In this document: in pieces, positions 11,001 to 26,579 of the stretch
How the letters are laid out: each line of letters begins with the position of its first letter
Position numbering within the stretch: the first letter of the stretch is position 1
From: Isoperla grammatica
Taxonomy: Eukaryota > Arthropoda > Insecta > Plecoptera > Perlodidae
NCBI GenBank assembly: GCA_945910005.1
Contig: OX246740.1
Span: 52,116,526 to 52,180,525 of the forward strand
Length of the DNA stretch: 64,000 nucleotides
Direction: 5' to 3'
Notes under the pieces: model-generated
The model's input: the letters and a program-made list of their open reading frames with translations, nothing else
Databases searched by the model: none
Told to the model about the DNA's origin: nothing
Translations under genes and position numbers: made by a program

Positions 11001-13201
11001 TTAATCAATGCTTGTTGGTGCAAGTGAATCTAGTAGCGCTACTCTTGTGATTTCCCATATATCCCATAATCCTTCCTTCAAATCCTGAAGCCAGTTCGAT
11101 TCCCGTCTAATTGCTTCGATATCTTGAACCTCATCTTGATCAGTGTTGATTGAAGCTGTTTGTTGTTGTTGTTGTTGTGTCCCGCAGTGAGGTGTCATAC
11201 GCACCACTTCATTGGATACCTCCACAGGTCGACTCTCCCGCAAGGTTATCCTCTCGCCCCGACGCTGACCATGGCTGGATGTAGCGCGTGAAAGATTGCC
11301 ACGTTCCCGACGGCTCGAGTGATGGCGGTTCCCGTTCCTGACACTACGGATGGGAAAAGGCGTTTGAAATCGTAAAACATTTTACGACGTTTAAACGTAA
11401 ATACTTTCCCCCCTCCTCCTACATAAAAATAATTTTTGTTATAGAAATTTGAAATTCTTTAATGTTTTTGCTTATTGAAATTAAACTTACTAAGAGGATG
11501 TACGTATACCGCGCTGATGAAAGTGAAAAGCAAAGAAAGCCTGGCAACAGGGAAGTGCTTTGAGTTTGAGCAGACTTGAAAAATTGCATTAAAAAACCAT
11601 AATCGATATTCTGACTTTCTGTTTAACAAGATAGAAAATTAGATTTCACGTTTAGTTTTTTGTTTAAGAGCGTTCGGCAGTATATAGGAGTTTTACAGAT
11701 GTATATTGGCCGTCATCTAATAACTCTTAAAATAACAGTAGGATTATTATAAATATTTTCCTACTTGTAGAGGGATGTCATATCTATTCACGATTTTAAG
11801 TACATTTGTCACAAACCTATTCAAAAATAATGTACACATTTTTAAACAGATTTTCCCTATTATTTCACCGAACATTTTCGACGAAAGTAATTTATTTGCA
11901 TAATTCAAACATGAGTAGTATATTATTTTTGAGCAGGCTTGTCACAAATGTACTTAATACCATGCGTAGATATGACATCCCTAGCTGCAAGTAGGTAAAT
12001 TTTCATAATAATCTTGTTATTTGTTTAAGAGAAATTAGTTGACTAAAAACATCAAAACTACTTCCAAACGCTCTTAAACTCTACCGTCGCGTTTCCCTAC
12101 CCGCCACGAGTGTCCGCTGTTGCAGGGCTGGCCAACCAGGAGGACAGGACGTGATAGCGGTCATCGAACACCCAATCTCTTGGGTCTACCCGCACTCTAG
12201 CCGCACCCTCGTCGTTGTCAGGCCAGGCTGATCGTTGCAACAGGTGAAGAACGATGTTCTCGGAGAGGTGGTGACTCTTGCCAGGTGTCAAGACGATCGG
12301 GTAAGAGTTACGTTTAATCTGGGTTCAAGGTTTTGGTTAGTGAAAGAAATAGAAACATATTCTGGCGACAAACAGTTCTTTAGGTTGGGACATCTCTTGG
12401 CTTGTGTTATAAAAAAAAAGTGCTTGGATAAAATTAGAAAAGCGGATTTATGAAGAATCCAAAGTACAAAATTTAACTTTAAGACAGTTGGCATGATGTT
12501 TTTTGAGAGTAATATAATATAATTTTAAAGTTCATCATTGTTTTCATTAGATCTCACTGCTGCGTGTATTGCCAATATCATCAATCCAATCTAATTCTTT
12601 TCAGTTCCGCATCCAGTCTACAAATTTTAACACCCTTATATGTTCTCACTTTAACTGTCGTCTTGCATTGTGGGTAGTAAGTGATAAGGTGATGATAATT
12701 TATTTTTGTTTATTTGTAAAACAGTAGTGAGCTGTTGTGAGTCTCTTTTAAAAGAAATCTTTGAATACGTAATTGATTTTCGTAAAATCTGTCAGGCATT
12801 ATATTTATTATGTACCTGTATGTACCTAATTTTAAACCAGCCATACAGCAGGTTCATTTTGATGGCTACTACCATTGTCAATATACCACATGTAGAAATT
12901 TAAATGCATCTTATTTACATACCTCTGTTTTTGCCGACATGCAATAAACGTCTTCATAATCGGGCCGGATTCGTATTTGAGAAATTAAAGGTCTTACAAT
13001 GGGATTGATCTTCCAACTAACAATGTTGTCAGCTACCGAGTATTGCAAGAGAACGGACAAAAAGAAGGCATCTTCGTCGAGCCTGGCAAGTGCCAGAAAT
13101 ACTCGATTTGATTTGTTCGTCAACAGGAGCGAACTGTCAAACTTTATGGAAAATAAATTATCGATGGAAAGAGTGATTGCGTCTGCCCTGACGAAGACCA
13201 T
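11001..13201 (-). CDS. Uncharacterised three-exon gene X, copy A (279 aa)
   Basis: Exons on the minus strand: 13201-12923, 12318-12101, 11343-11001. The ATG sits in an ideal context (CACCACCATGG). Exon 1 ends CAGAG/GTATGT in phase 0. Exon 2 starts after CCCAG and ends GGCGG/GTAGGG. Exon 3 starts after CCGTAG in matching phase and ends TAA. Predicted protein: residues 1-93 (includes IRIRPDYEDVYCMSAKTE), 94-165 (includes YPIVLTPGKSHHLSENIVL and DPRDWVFDDRYHVLSSWL), then a Ser/Arg-rich stretch, six glutamines at 222-227 and a C-terminal Trp-rich helix (NWLQDLKEGLWDIWEITRVA). No signal peptide or membrane span seen; family not recognised. Compared with the second copy, exons 1-2 differ by about 11 synonymous and 2 replacement changes on this strand, so it is a constrained gene. 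Confidence 0.8.
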
Positions 13202-13839
13202 GGTGGTGCGTTGCCTAGTGATTCACATGGAATTATGGTAAGATACACTTTGCTTTGTTATAATCTCGATAAAATTTAGAAACTCTGTTGCCTTTGACAA
13301 TCAATTGTTATGATTGATGAAAATTATTCATTATTGTTTGTAAGTCCAACAAGCATTGAATGTTGCAAGAGTTTGTCAGTCCCCGTGGTCTAGGGGTTAA
13401 GGTGGGAGACCTGGGTTCGATTCCCAGCCGGAGTAGGTTTTTTAATTTCTGTATTTCACATTAATTCCACCCATGAGAGTGTTTCTCCAATAAATATCAA
13501 TTTGAATTCAAATTACATCTTTCCCCAAGTGTTGGAAAACTTCAAGTTCGAAATTGTCTGTGTGTTATATAAATTTCAGATATCGTGTGGAGCGAAATCG
13601 ATCAGACAAGTTCTGCTGTGAAAAAAGAAGTGTTTCTATCCCAATTATGATGGTATGTATTTAACTTGTTGATTGTATGTAAAATTGTCTTCATGAAATT
13701 AAGCGGTCAATTAACTTCGTTCCGAGAGACTTTCAAATTTCGCGGCGATAGCGTTGTTTGCAACATCGCCGGTAGATCGCAGCACGGGTTTTGTTTGAAA
13801 GGTCAAAACTCCAAAGTGGTCGAGTCGAGTTCACTCAAC
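13202..13839. promoter_or_regulatory. Shared divergent promoter interval, gene X / MLK, copy A
   Basis: About 640 bases separate the gene X start codon from the ATGGCGG motif at the probable MLK leader, in head-to-head orientation. The interval is conserved in the second copy and holds a tRNA-like Pol III element. No TATA box is evident. That it is a bidirectional promoter is inferred from geometry. Confidence 0.5.
13380..13443 (+). pseudogene. tRNA-like element lacking an anticodon arm, with Pol III signals, copy A
   Basis: Has an A-box match (TGGTCTAGGGG), an exact B box (GGTTCGATTCC) within a perfect 5-bp T-arm (CTGGG/CCCAG), acceptor-like ends (CCCCG pairing with CGGAG here, one mismatch; CGGGG in the second copy) and a T6 terminator directly after. 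The segment between D-arm and T-arm is too short for an anticodon arm. The 3' half resembles tRNA-Asp. Likely a degenerate tRNA or a minimal Pol III unit. Confidence 0.65.
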
Positions 13840-16397
<2,558 letters not shown>

Positions 16398-16882
16398 TAG
16401 AGGTCCGTGTATTTCGCGAATAACGATAACACCGAAATGTGTAAGAATAATTTTATTTCACAAAATGAGCATGAATTGATCGATTTTAAACATGAATATG
16501 TCAAAATTGAATCACCGCCAAACACCGAAATTCGTATATAAATCGGTGAATAACACCGAAATTCGTGTTATTCGTGTTTTTAATGACGAAAAAGATGAAA
16601 AATCAGAGATTTTTAATTATAAGCCCATTTTTTCCATTTTTGTTTGGCCGGTAGGCAACAATCTGGAAAAAATAGTGTCTCAAGTAACACTGTATAAATG
16701 CATATTCAAACTTCTCGCAGAAAAAGCACCCACGTGTAAGTTGTAAATGAAACGCTACATGCGTGAAAATATAGGGAATATGGATAAAACTGTCAAAATA
16801 CAGCTTTTCTTGAATAACACCGAAATTTGTTACTCCAAAAACGAAATTTAATGAAAAATAAAACCGTTTTCACGGACCCCTA
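16398..16882. mobile_element. Non-autonomous hAT-type element (485 bp), absent from copy B
   Basis: Starts TAGAGGTCCGTG and ends CACGGACCCCTA, 12-bp terminal inverted repeats with one mismatch, of the hAT TAGRGGT type. It is flanked by the 8-bp direct repeat CATATAAG (16390-16397 and 16883-16890). The second block copy has a single CATATAAG (39148-39155), a precise empty site. The interior is AT-rich with four to five copies of AACACCGAAAT, possibly subterminal transposase-binding motifs. It carries no transposase frame. Confidence 0.93.
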
Positions 16883-18112
16883 CATATAAGGTGTGCAATG
16901 CATGTATACAATATAGACTAAGCTGATATTTTGGTGACCTCGGTGACCCCTCTGTGGTTCCCGTTGGTCCAGTCCAACCTTAAGCTTTTATATCTTGCGC
17001 AGCACACATTAAAAATGAATTTAGATTCGCGACCCGTCAGTCGTTTGACGTGCCTCGTCTACGTTAAGGGGGGTGGGGGGGGAGGGAAGAGGGGAGGGGA
17101 ATCAATAATATTGCTCATAGTGGACGTGTAGTATTGCATGAGATATAGAATTAAATATTGCCACCCTCGTCGTTTGTTGTTGTCGTCCTACATACTCTAT
17201 TTATATCACGCGAGACTCGAACCCCCGCCCCTTGTCTCCTCGCCACTGGGGGGGGGGGGGGGGGGGCCCACACTTTGGGGTCTGTCTTATTATGCGGGGG
17301 ACTCGTGAACTTGTGTTCTTTGGTTCCTCGCCTCGTAGATGTGGTCGCGGTAGGTTCGTGTATTGTGGTTGTGTGTGCCTGCGGCGGCGGCGCCCCCCCC
17401 CCCCCCGCCCCCCCAACCACCCCCCGGCGGACGCACACGAAGAGGGCTCGTTTTCCTCGTCAGATAGTCCGACGTGCCAATACAGATAGCCAAGGTCGCA
17501 CATCTCTTCTAACAGAACCGGATCCCATCCCATCCCATGTCATGATTGCGCCGGCCCAATTAAAATAATCAACGACGACGACGACGAATACGAAACCTGT
17601 TGGTTTGCCCGAGGAAGATGCTCTCCTCGTGTCGGTCGCGACCGATAAACATATCGGCGGCGGCCATTTAAATATCGTCGACCGACGCGGTCGGAATTGC
17701 GTTCGAATGGAACGACGGATGGATGGATGGATGGATTTCTTTTCAAGAATGCAGTCTGATTAAAATGATTTTATGGTTTTATTTCTCTCTGGGCTGGTTG
17801 GACCGACATACAGCGTGTGAGAGAATGCGCGCGCGATGGAATGCACGCACGCAGCACGCGTAAACACACACACACGGGTGGTGGGTTGTTTGTTGTACTG
17901 CACTGCAACCTTGCCCCAGAACACCACGCTTGTTCGCGCGCGCGCAGCCCAGGTCCGGGTCGTTGGGTTCGAGTCCCGAGCCGTCAAGGTCGTCGTCGGT
18001 GGGCGGCCCACACGTATCCAGTCGACTGCGAACCCCGTCGTCGCCTTGCTACAACCTTGCCCCGGAACCTTCCCTGTCGTGGTCCGAAGGTCCTGGGTGA
18101 CCCTACCAGTGT

Positions 18113-18225
18113 TGAAATGAGGTCCTCCATTCCACCTAGACTTTTCCTTCTACTTGTCCCTTTCCCGAAGTCTCCTCCGACGTCATACGACCTTGTGTCG
18201 AGTAGTCCGTTAAACACGACATAGT
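18113..18225 (+). repeat. Dispersed repeat, family D, copy 1
   Basis: Landmarks in order: GTCCTCC, CTACTTGTCCCTTTCC, TCTCCTCCGACGTCATA, GTCGAGTA and GTTAAACACGACA. The same order occurs at 40391, 50325, 50505 and inverted at 60225. The CGTTAAAC(A)ACA ending resembles the 3' ends of tRNA-derived SINEs. Confidence 0.65.
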
Positions 18226-18759
18226 AATTGTCCCAGAGAACCCACGGGAACGGTAAGGTCCGGGTCGTAGTACCGGGCGGGGGGGCGTGGGTTCGAGTCC
18301 CGCACCGTCGTCGTCAAGGTTGTCGGCGAGCCCACACGTATCGATATATTCTCCTCCTCTAGTCGAAGTCGACTGCTAACCCCGTCGAGGCCTCAGGGAG
18401 GCGACCGTCTTACATGTACACACACACACACGACTCTCGCTCGTTGTTGTTTTGGCCAAGTTAGGTGTCCGACGACGGACGGACGGACGGACGGTCACGT
18501 GGTCTGTCTGTCTGCCTATCCGTCCGCCGTGGAGATTAGCGCCGATGCTCGTTTGTTTGTCCTTGTCCGAGTCAACGACTTGGCTATCTTGCTCGGTGAG
18601 TTACATCATCGTCGTCGTCGTCACCGTCGTCGCAGGTAGTCGACGTCGATGTCCGCACCGCACCGGTCGGGAGTCGAACCGAGGTCACACACACGTGGTG
18701 TCGTGGTGCGTACGAAAGCGAAACCGCGCGGGTTCGAATCCCGTCGCACATAATGGTAT

Positions 18760-18785
18760 TGGCCTCATCATCATCATCATCATCA

Positions 18786-18845
<60 letters not shown>

Positions 18846-18850
18846 TCATA
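18760..18850 (+). repeat. (TCA)n microsatellite
   Basis: Roughly 27 trinucleotide units with one interruption. The matching site near 41023 has about five units, a large allelic or paralogous length difference. Confidence 0.9.
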
Positions 18851-20782
18851 ATGTCCACCTTGCGCCGATATAATATGGTAATAACCGATTATCGAGGGGG
18901 GGGGGGGGGATCGTAATATCGGCTGATATTATCCTCAAATAGCTTATCAGTTTGACTAGCTACTTTTGAGACGTTTCGTCACAATAATTGGGTCACGTGA
19001 CCATCGTGCACGGGATAATCTCTGTGTGAAGTTGTTTCATGGAGGGGTAAAGGGTCGCCCCGCTATGTATGCCGCCATGACTTAGTAGGTTCATCAAAAT
19101 ATTCATGGATGAATCTCGTTTAAGTTCAACAAGTCATCGGCTTTGCCCTGTTGCATTCACTCAAATAACTTACTCTTTGTACTATGTTGTTGAACGTAGG
19201 AAGGTAAGAGAAGAGAGAAAGAATGAGCTGCTTGGATTGATTGTGCAAGAAAATCTCGTGTATAAAGTATAAAGAGATCATTGGACTGGACGGTGTTTGA
19301 TGGGTGTCGGGATAGGAGGAGGCGATGGGTTGTGTCTCCTCTTAACGGTAAATAAAAACAGTCAAGGACTGAATGTTATAATACTGTTAAATTGAGACCG
19401 GACCCCGGATTATTGAATGCGGCCTCCGAAAGTCTGGGCGATGACGTAGGCAGGCAGGCCAGTCAGTCCATTCCGTCCAAGGTTGTCCCAAAAATGGAAA
19501 TTTTAAAATTCCCGAAGCGGTCGCGAGAGGAACACGTTTTGTAGCAGAACGTTTCCAGCTTGCCAAATGCGATGGAAATGTCGCAACGGATCGAACCCGA
19601 TCGAAGTTATCGGTGCGCACCCACATCGATTCCTTCCACCGCCACCTCTAAATAATCACCTGACGGACGTTTTTCGTACCTACTCCCCCCCTCGTAAGCT
19701 GGCACTACCAGCGGGGATTTAGGGGTTGTCCCCACCTCCCTTTGCAATGCCTTTAGCTTAGCATATATCGTTAATTATTATAAGTTAGTGGTTTCATTTC
19801 AAGTGAGGGGAGGTTTCGATCGATGTGAATCAATCAATACTCTCATTTGAAACATAGAGGTAATGATGCTTGCATGCATGTTCTTGTACTCAAGAGTGTA
19901 AAGCTTCGATCACAGTTTCCGGTCGAGGTGGGTCCCCCCCCCCCCTCCTCGCGGTGACCGGTGCGCGTAGAAAGGGGGCTCTCGTGCACATCTTTTCTTG
20001 ATTATTTCATATATTGCCTTCAGCTCTTCCAACTTTCGCGTTCTTCTTCTTGTTTATACTTGCCGGCCCCCTTTAAGTTGCGACCTGAACGTCCCCCCCC
20101 CCCCCACGCCTCCACTCCTAAACCTCCCCAACTGGATTCCCCTATGACGACGACCCCGATGATGTGTGTGTGAGCCGTAGTAAGTACGTTGGGGGTTTTC
20201 CTCTTACCATGGCTTCCGCGTTCCCGATTCGAATCCTGCGCGCTTGGGAATGGTTCTCAGTCCTAGTAGGTCTCAATATCCCGTCCACTATCGTATATCG
20301 ATTAGCATCGGTTGCCAAAATACGAGCTATAGGTATTCTTCATCACCGGTGAGAAATAAGTGAGAGACGCTCAGGGCTGCAAGGAACGAGGAGCAACCAT
20401 CCCATAATATACCTTGAATTACGTGGGTATAAGACCCGACGTTATAAAACGACAACAGTCTATATGAAATCTCTAGCTAGACGCAAACATGTGTCGATGA
20501 GGAAGGAATGAAGAACCTTGTGTACCTATACTCGGAAACGTGAACGTCGTCGCGCTTAGCCTCGTTATGTATACATACGTAACGTATGTATGTATGTATG
20601 TAGCCGAGTGAGTTTCACCTCGTGGTCCGCGGAGAATGCAGCAGCCTACTTCCGTCCACTCGTTGTTCCCACGACCAAACGGGAGAGAAAATGTGGTCAG
20701 ACGTTTAATTAGGTAACGTTGTTGTTGTTGTTGTTGTTGTTGCTGCCCGATAGGACTAATAGTTGGTCGTGGTGGGGTTTGT

Positions 20783-22310
<1,528 letters not shown>

Positions 22311-22313
22311 CTA

Positions 22314-22804
22314 CAGTGGTACTCAAACTTTTTTCCTGGAGGGCCACTTTTCCAAAAACCCAAGTAAAGCTGGGCCGCACTAATACAAGTATGCAGTGGC
22401 GTAACTAGGAATTATTTCAGGGTGTGGGGGGGGGGGGGGGGGGGGTTAACAGGGAAAAGTGAGGTGTGGAAACAGCAAAGGATCTGGGGCAAAGCCCCAG
22501 CAGCCGGAGGCCTTTTCGCCGAAGGCGCAAAATTTGTTCGACTGTTATAGATATTTGGTGCTTTTTCGAGTCAAAGCGTCAAACTCGAAGCATTACCCAT
22601 TAGTTTATATTACGTTACAGGTAACAAATACCAAGTAAAGTTTAGTTGGTTAGCGATATATATTAATTCATCACGAATACAATATTATTTTCATATAGCC
22701 TACAGCAAACAAATAGTCAGTTAAAATAGTAAAATATATTAATAAAAACGCAAAAGCTCTGAGCTGCAAAATTGTTCAGGAGGGCCGCAGTTTGAGTACC
22801 GCTG
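22314..22804. mobile_element. Non-autonomous hAT-type element (491 bp), absent from copy B
   Basis: Begins CAGTGGTACTCAAACT and ends AGTTTGAGTACCGCTG, a 16-bp inverted repeat with one mismatch; CCTGGAGGGCC / GGAGGGCCGC nearby extends the symmetry. It is flanked by the 8-bp duplication GTCTACTA (22306-22313, 22805-22812). The second copy reads GTCTACTATGTCG at 44392-44404 with no insert, an exact empty site. The interior has a poly-G tract, GTGGCGTAACTAGG and GGGGCAAAGCCCCAGC. There is no transposase. Confidence 0.95.
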
Positions 22805-22812
22805 GTCTACTA

Positions 22813-24430
22813 TGTCGTGTGACGCGTGAACTGCACGTGCGTCTCGTGCGTAGCTTCCAGGAAGACGTGTACGCGACCAAGAGGGTACAAACTTACTATC
22901 TTTGGTACAAACGATGTTGATGTTGTTGTGACGCATAAAGGGGCGACCGTTCGTCAACAATAATAATAATTATACAACTCTGCGAAATTTTAATTTGCAA
23001 TTAAATTTTTAATTTTTAAGTGATGACTATATATTCCAGCTTTATTTACATGACAACGATGCTAATTGAGACGTGAGTGTGTGTGTGTCATATATATGAA
23101 GGGGAAGACAAATGTGTCACATGACACCGATGTTCAAGTCAGGATCGAACCTGGAGCGTAGCAGCCGAGTTCTCAGTGCAGACAGTTTCAAATCTACTTC
23201 TAAAACGGATGCACCGGTCCCGATATTGATAGAAAAAATTGTCGGGTGTGGTGTTATCTAATCTATAAATGCACTGCATAAATATTTTATTCCACTTTAT
23301 AAAATAAAAATGATAGAATCAGTTATTGACCTATTGTAACTGACTGGGTATTAAATAAATACAATTGTATTTATTTTTTTAAGTTTTACATACCTTTCAC
23401 TTTTGAGTTTTTATTATCGGTCACGTTTTTGAGATGGCAACAAAACCCCTCATCACAGTCGCTTGTATTGAACTCTGTAGGGAGAATATCATCTGCAATA
23501 GTGTGTATGTCGCCCCGCCGGGTTCGATCCCGTGTTGTGCTAAATATAGAGCCGGCCGGCGGGGTTGGCATTTACCGGACTCTAATATCGCTCCTCGGAG
23601 ACTCACTGACTCGTTACCCTTACTAGATAGAACGCTCGTTTTCATCCTAGTAGGGTTGCATTCGACCTGATATGCCACTCGGCAAGGTGTTATCATCCGT
23701 ATAGTGTGGAAACATTGGACACGCACTTTCGGTGGGGATTGCCGGTGTCACGAATCGAACTCTTGTATACCGATGGATCGTGTTATCGGGGTCCTGTGAT
23801 CGATTTATAGCTCTGATCACCTGCTGCTTGCTGACAATCACTGTATGGAAGTGTGACTCTGGCTGTCGTAAGTGGTCGCTAAAAGAGCTCCCTCCTCCCT
23901 TGACGTTTTTCCACCTAACCTTCGCTAGGTCGTTGGCGGACTTGACAACTGCTCTACCTGTCGTAAGAGGTCTACTCCCCCCCCCCCTCTACCCCTCTAC
24001 CCCTCTACCCCACCCTCTCTTCAAATATAGTTTTCGTGACGTACGTTCCTTTCCTCCAAGCTCCTGACCCCGGGATAGAATTGCTCTGCCTGTCGTTCGA
24101 GGCGACACGGGAGCCGAGCCGACGTCATGTATGAATTTGCGGATGAGTATATACATACGTACGCCATTAAAAAACAAATAACACAAATTGAGTGAGAGAC
24201 ACCGTGATGATTACGATTGAGATAAATGACGTCTGTAACTGGCAGCCTCCGTTATTGATCCTCGCGTACCGACCGCGTGCGCTACTTGTTGATTTATGAG
24301 TGGACACTTGTCAGGAGGACCTTTAAACGTCTCCCTCGTTGACACCGGCGATGATGAACGCGTACCTGTCTTGCGCCGCCGTCGTCGTGGGCATTGTCCA
24401 CTACGTCACCGCGAGTAATAAATAACTAGT
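22813..24430. other. Non-coding, copy A
   Basis: Includes reversed T-arm-like motifs (GGATCGAACC near 23142, GAATCGAACTC near 23749) and one forward (GGTTCGATCCC near 23521). No gene seen. Confidence 0.45.
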
Positions 24431-24690
24431 TGCAAGCACGTGAGACAAGCTTTACTTGTCAAATAGGAGGGGGGGGGGGGGGGGGGAGTAATTCGGTGTA
24501 TCTACGAGCAATTGGCCAACGACAATTACTTCGCTGAATGTATGTACATCCACGTGCTCCCTTCCTCCTGAGCAAGCACGTGAGACAAGCTTTACTTCTC
24601 AAATAGGGGGGGGGGGGGAGTAAAAGCAATTGTCGTTGGACAATTACTACGCTGTATGTATGTACATCCACGTGCTCCCTCCCCTCCACC
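24431..24690. repeat. ~130-bp tandem duplication with poly-G
   Basis: Two tandem copies of a unit beginning GCAAGCACGTGAGACAAGC, carrying a poly-G tract and ending at a CCACGTGCTCCCT box. The second block copy has only one unit (46261-46385). Confidence 0.85.
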
Positions 24691-25316
24691 CCGCCGCTCT
24701 CGTTCGAGTGTTTTTATGTGACAATGATGTATTGTATGTATTTCACACTATTGTACAAGAACCTGTCATCCTCGCTCGACTGGACAGTATGTCCCTCCCG
24801 CCTTAACGCAAATGTACCCTACGGAGATCGAACCCTCGTTCACTCTAATCAAGGTTCCCGTTACTACCCAGTGATAGGGACGTGTACGTTGGAGTTTGTG
24901 TGTCTATCAACTGGGAGACTCTCAACCTCACGGCTGGCTACGTTCTCCGCATGCGTTCGGAGTCGTCGTTGCACCTTTGACCCCCCTCTCCCCCCCCCCC
25001 CCCCCCCCCCCGTCACAGTTGGGTTAGGAATTTAAAATTATATTTTATTTCTCTGATTTGGTTAAAATATTTAGATGTAGTATTAAATTTGTGGTGTGCT
25101 CCAACAGTATTCAATCAACGTCCCTTTCCCCCTGAAAAGCGTGGATCACGACGAAAGGGCTCCGATGTGGTGGGGTTCCAACCCGCGACCTCTCGACAGC
25201 CAAGCTCCGTGCGTTACCGACCGTAATTGCGAACACGGCGAGTGTTGTTAATCTCGTCGTGGTGTTGACGTTCGGTCAGGCCTCTTGTTGACCATATCGG
25301 CCGGTGTTACAGTGTT
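24691..25316. other. Non-coding up to the gap
   Basis: Contains a C22 run (24990-25011) and a reversed tRNA-like segment near 25170. Sequence matches 46410-46962 and is cut off by the gap. Confidence 0.5.
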
Positions 25317-25516
25317 NNNNNNNNNNNNNNNNNNNNNNNNNNNNNNNNNNNNNNNNNNNNNNNNNNNNNNNNNNNNNNNNNNNNNNNNNNNNNNNNNNNN
25401 NNNNNNNNNNNNNNNNNNNNNNNNNNNNNNNNNNNNNNNNNNNNNNNNNNNNNNNNNNNNNNNNNNNNNNNNNNNNNNNNNNNNNNNNNNNNNNNNNNNN
25501 NNNNNNNNNNNNNNNN
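25317..25516. other. Assembly gap, exactly 200 N
   Basis: The fixed round size indicates a scaffolding gap of unknown true length. Left and right sequences are not continuous in the repeat order: the left ends late in block A, the right begins inside an R repeat. Confidence 1.
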
Positions 25517-26579
25517 TAGCAGAAGAACTGCGTATTTACAAAATTTACTAAAATAATCATAATTCACCAGTCTTTTTTTTGTGGGGGAGGGGAGGGGGGG
25601 ATAATAACATTTAAATTTGGAACTCATGCAATGTATCGAATGGAAAATAGAAAACAATACATGTATGTTAAATTTTCGGTTACGGTTCAGGCAAATCCAA
25701 ATTGCGATTTTCGGTTCAGGAAGAACTGTTCGATACGATTGTTGTTGTATGCAATGTTTCACATCAACTAAAATTTAATTATTACATTTTTTAAAAATTA
25801 AATTTAAAATTCAGTTGTGCTAGTATGTCGAGAGCATTCGGTAGATAAGATTTAAACAAGTAAACTGTGTATTGAATGAAGCCACCATCAGCCGGCGTAG
25901 TTGGCCGCGGTCGATCTAGTAAACCGTGGTCTCTGCGTTCCAGGTTCGAATCCTGGCTTGGGCAGTGGCGTTTTGTCATCCCCATAATCACCCACTCATC
26001 GTCTCGGTTAGCCTCGTTGCAAAAATATGGGACGTAAAATCCCAAATATCGTCATCATTGAAGCTATTTCATTGATGAAGGTCTCTCTCTCTCTCTTTCG
26101 ATTGGTATCTCTGTCTCATGCATGATGGTTGGCGGGCGGGACGCGGGAGGGGTTTGATAACATGATAATACAGTCAGTTAGTCAGTCAGTCAGTGCCTGT
26201 GAGAGTGAAAGGTGGAACTAGCGAGTAGCGAGTGCTCCGTTGTGTGTTGTCTGTGCTCCGTATATCGCCCCGTGGAACCAGCTAAATGTAAGTACAGCTT
26301 AGAGTTTTGATAATAAATGTGGTGTAGGGTACTGTGTGCTTTTTAAAAACTTATGTGACAGATAAAAAAGAGAATTGGTGACTGACTGATCGCAGGAGCG
26401 GCCTACGTATGCCGGCATAGTTTTGAGTGGTCATGATAAAGGTGATACAAAATCGACGCTTTCACGTTTGGCTCTGTAGTTTTTAATTACAGGTGGTTTA
26501 GGGTTCTGTGCGCACTGTGTGACACTTGGGGGACAGTTAAAAAAGTGACGGATGATGGGGGGGGGGGGGGGGGATATAT
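25517..26579 (+). repeat. R repeat, copy 3 (5'-truncated by gap)
   Basis: Begins at the position equivalent to about 5587 in R copy 2 and continues to the terminal poly-G. Its SINE-like core lies at about 25889-26058. It shares TAGTATGTCG with copy 4 where copies 1-2 have TATGTCG. Confidence 0.85.

Larger units (their letters stand above)
16891..20782. other. CpG-rich, tRNA-motif-rich non-coding region, copy A
   Basis: Contains G and C homopolymers (about 17249-17267 and 17393-17407), short CA, GGAT and GTC repeats, and several T-arm-like motifs (GGTTCGAGTCC near 17968 and 18292, GGTTCGAATCC near 18729). Open frames here are Gly/Pro/Arg-rich low-complexity translations. No gene supported. 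Confidence 0.5.

Noticed and set aside
12999..13241. Plus-strand 80-codon frame antisense to gene X exon 1, possibly spliced at GTAAGA to an exon at 13580
   Set aside because: Substitutions between copies fit coding on the minus strand. The plus-strand join would create TGA in copy A, and the next donor is lost (GA for GT) in copy B.
17158..17568. Gly/Pro/Arg-rich frames on both strands around the poly-G/poly-C tracts
   Set aside because: Low-complexity translation, open in several frames, with length changes between copies that shift the frame.
25276..25762. Reading frames running through the N gap (and at 58728-59146)
   Set aside because: The N bases translate to unknown residues; there is no real sequence to support them.
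25791..26045. Conserved minus-strand frame beginning MGFYVPYFCNEANRDDEWV in the R repeats
   Set aside because: It is the antisense of the SINE B body and tail and recurs wherever the SINE does; not a gene.
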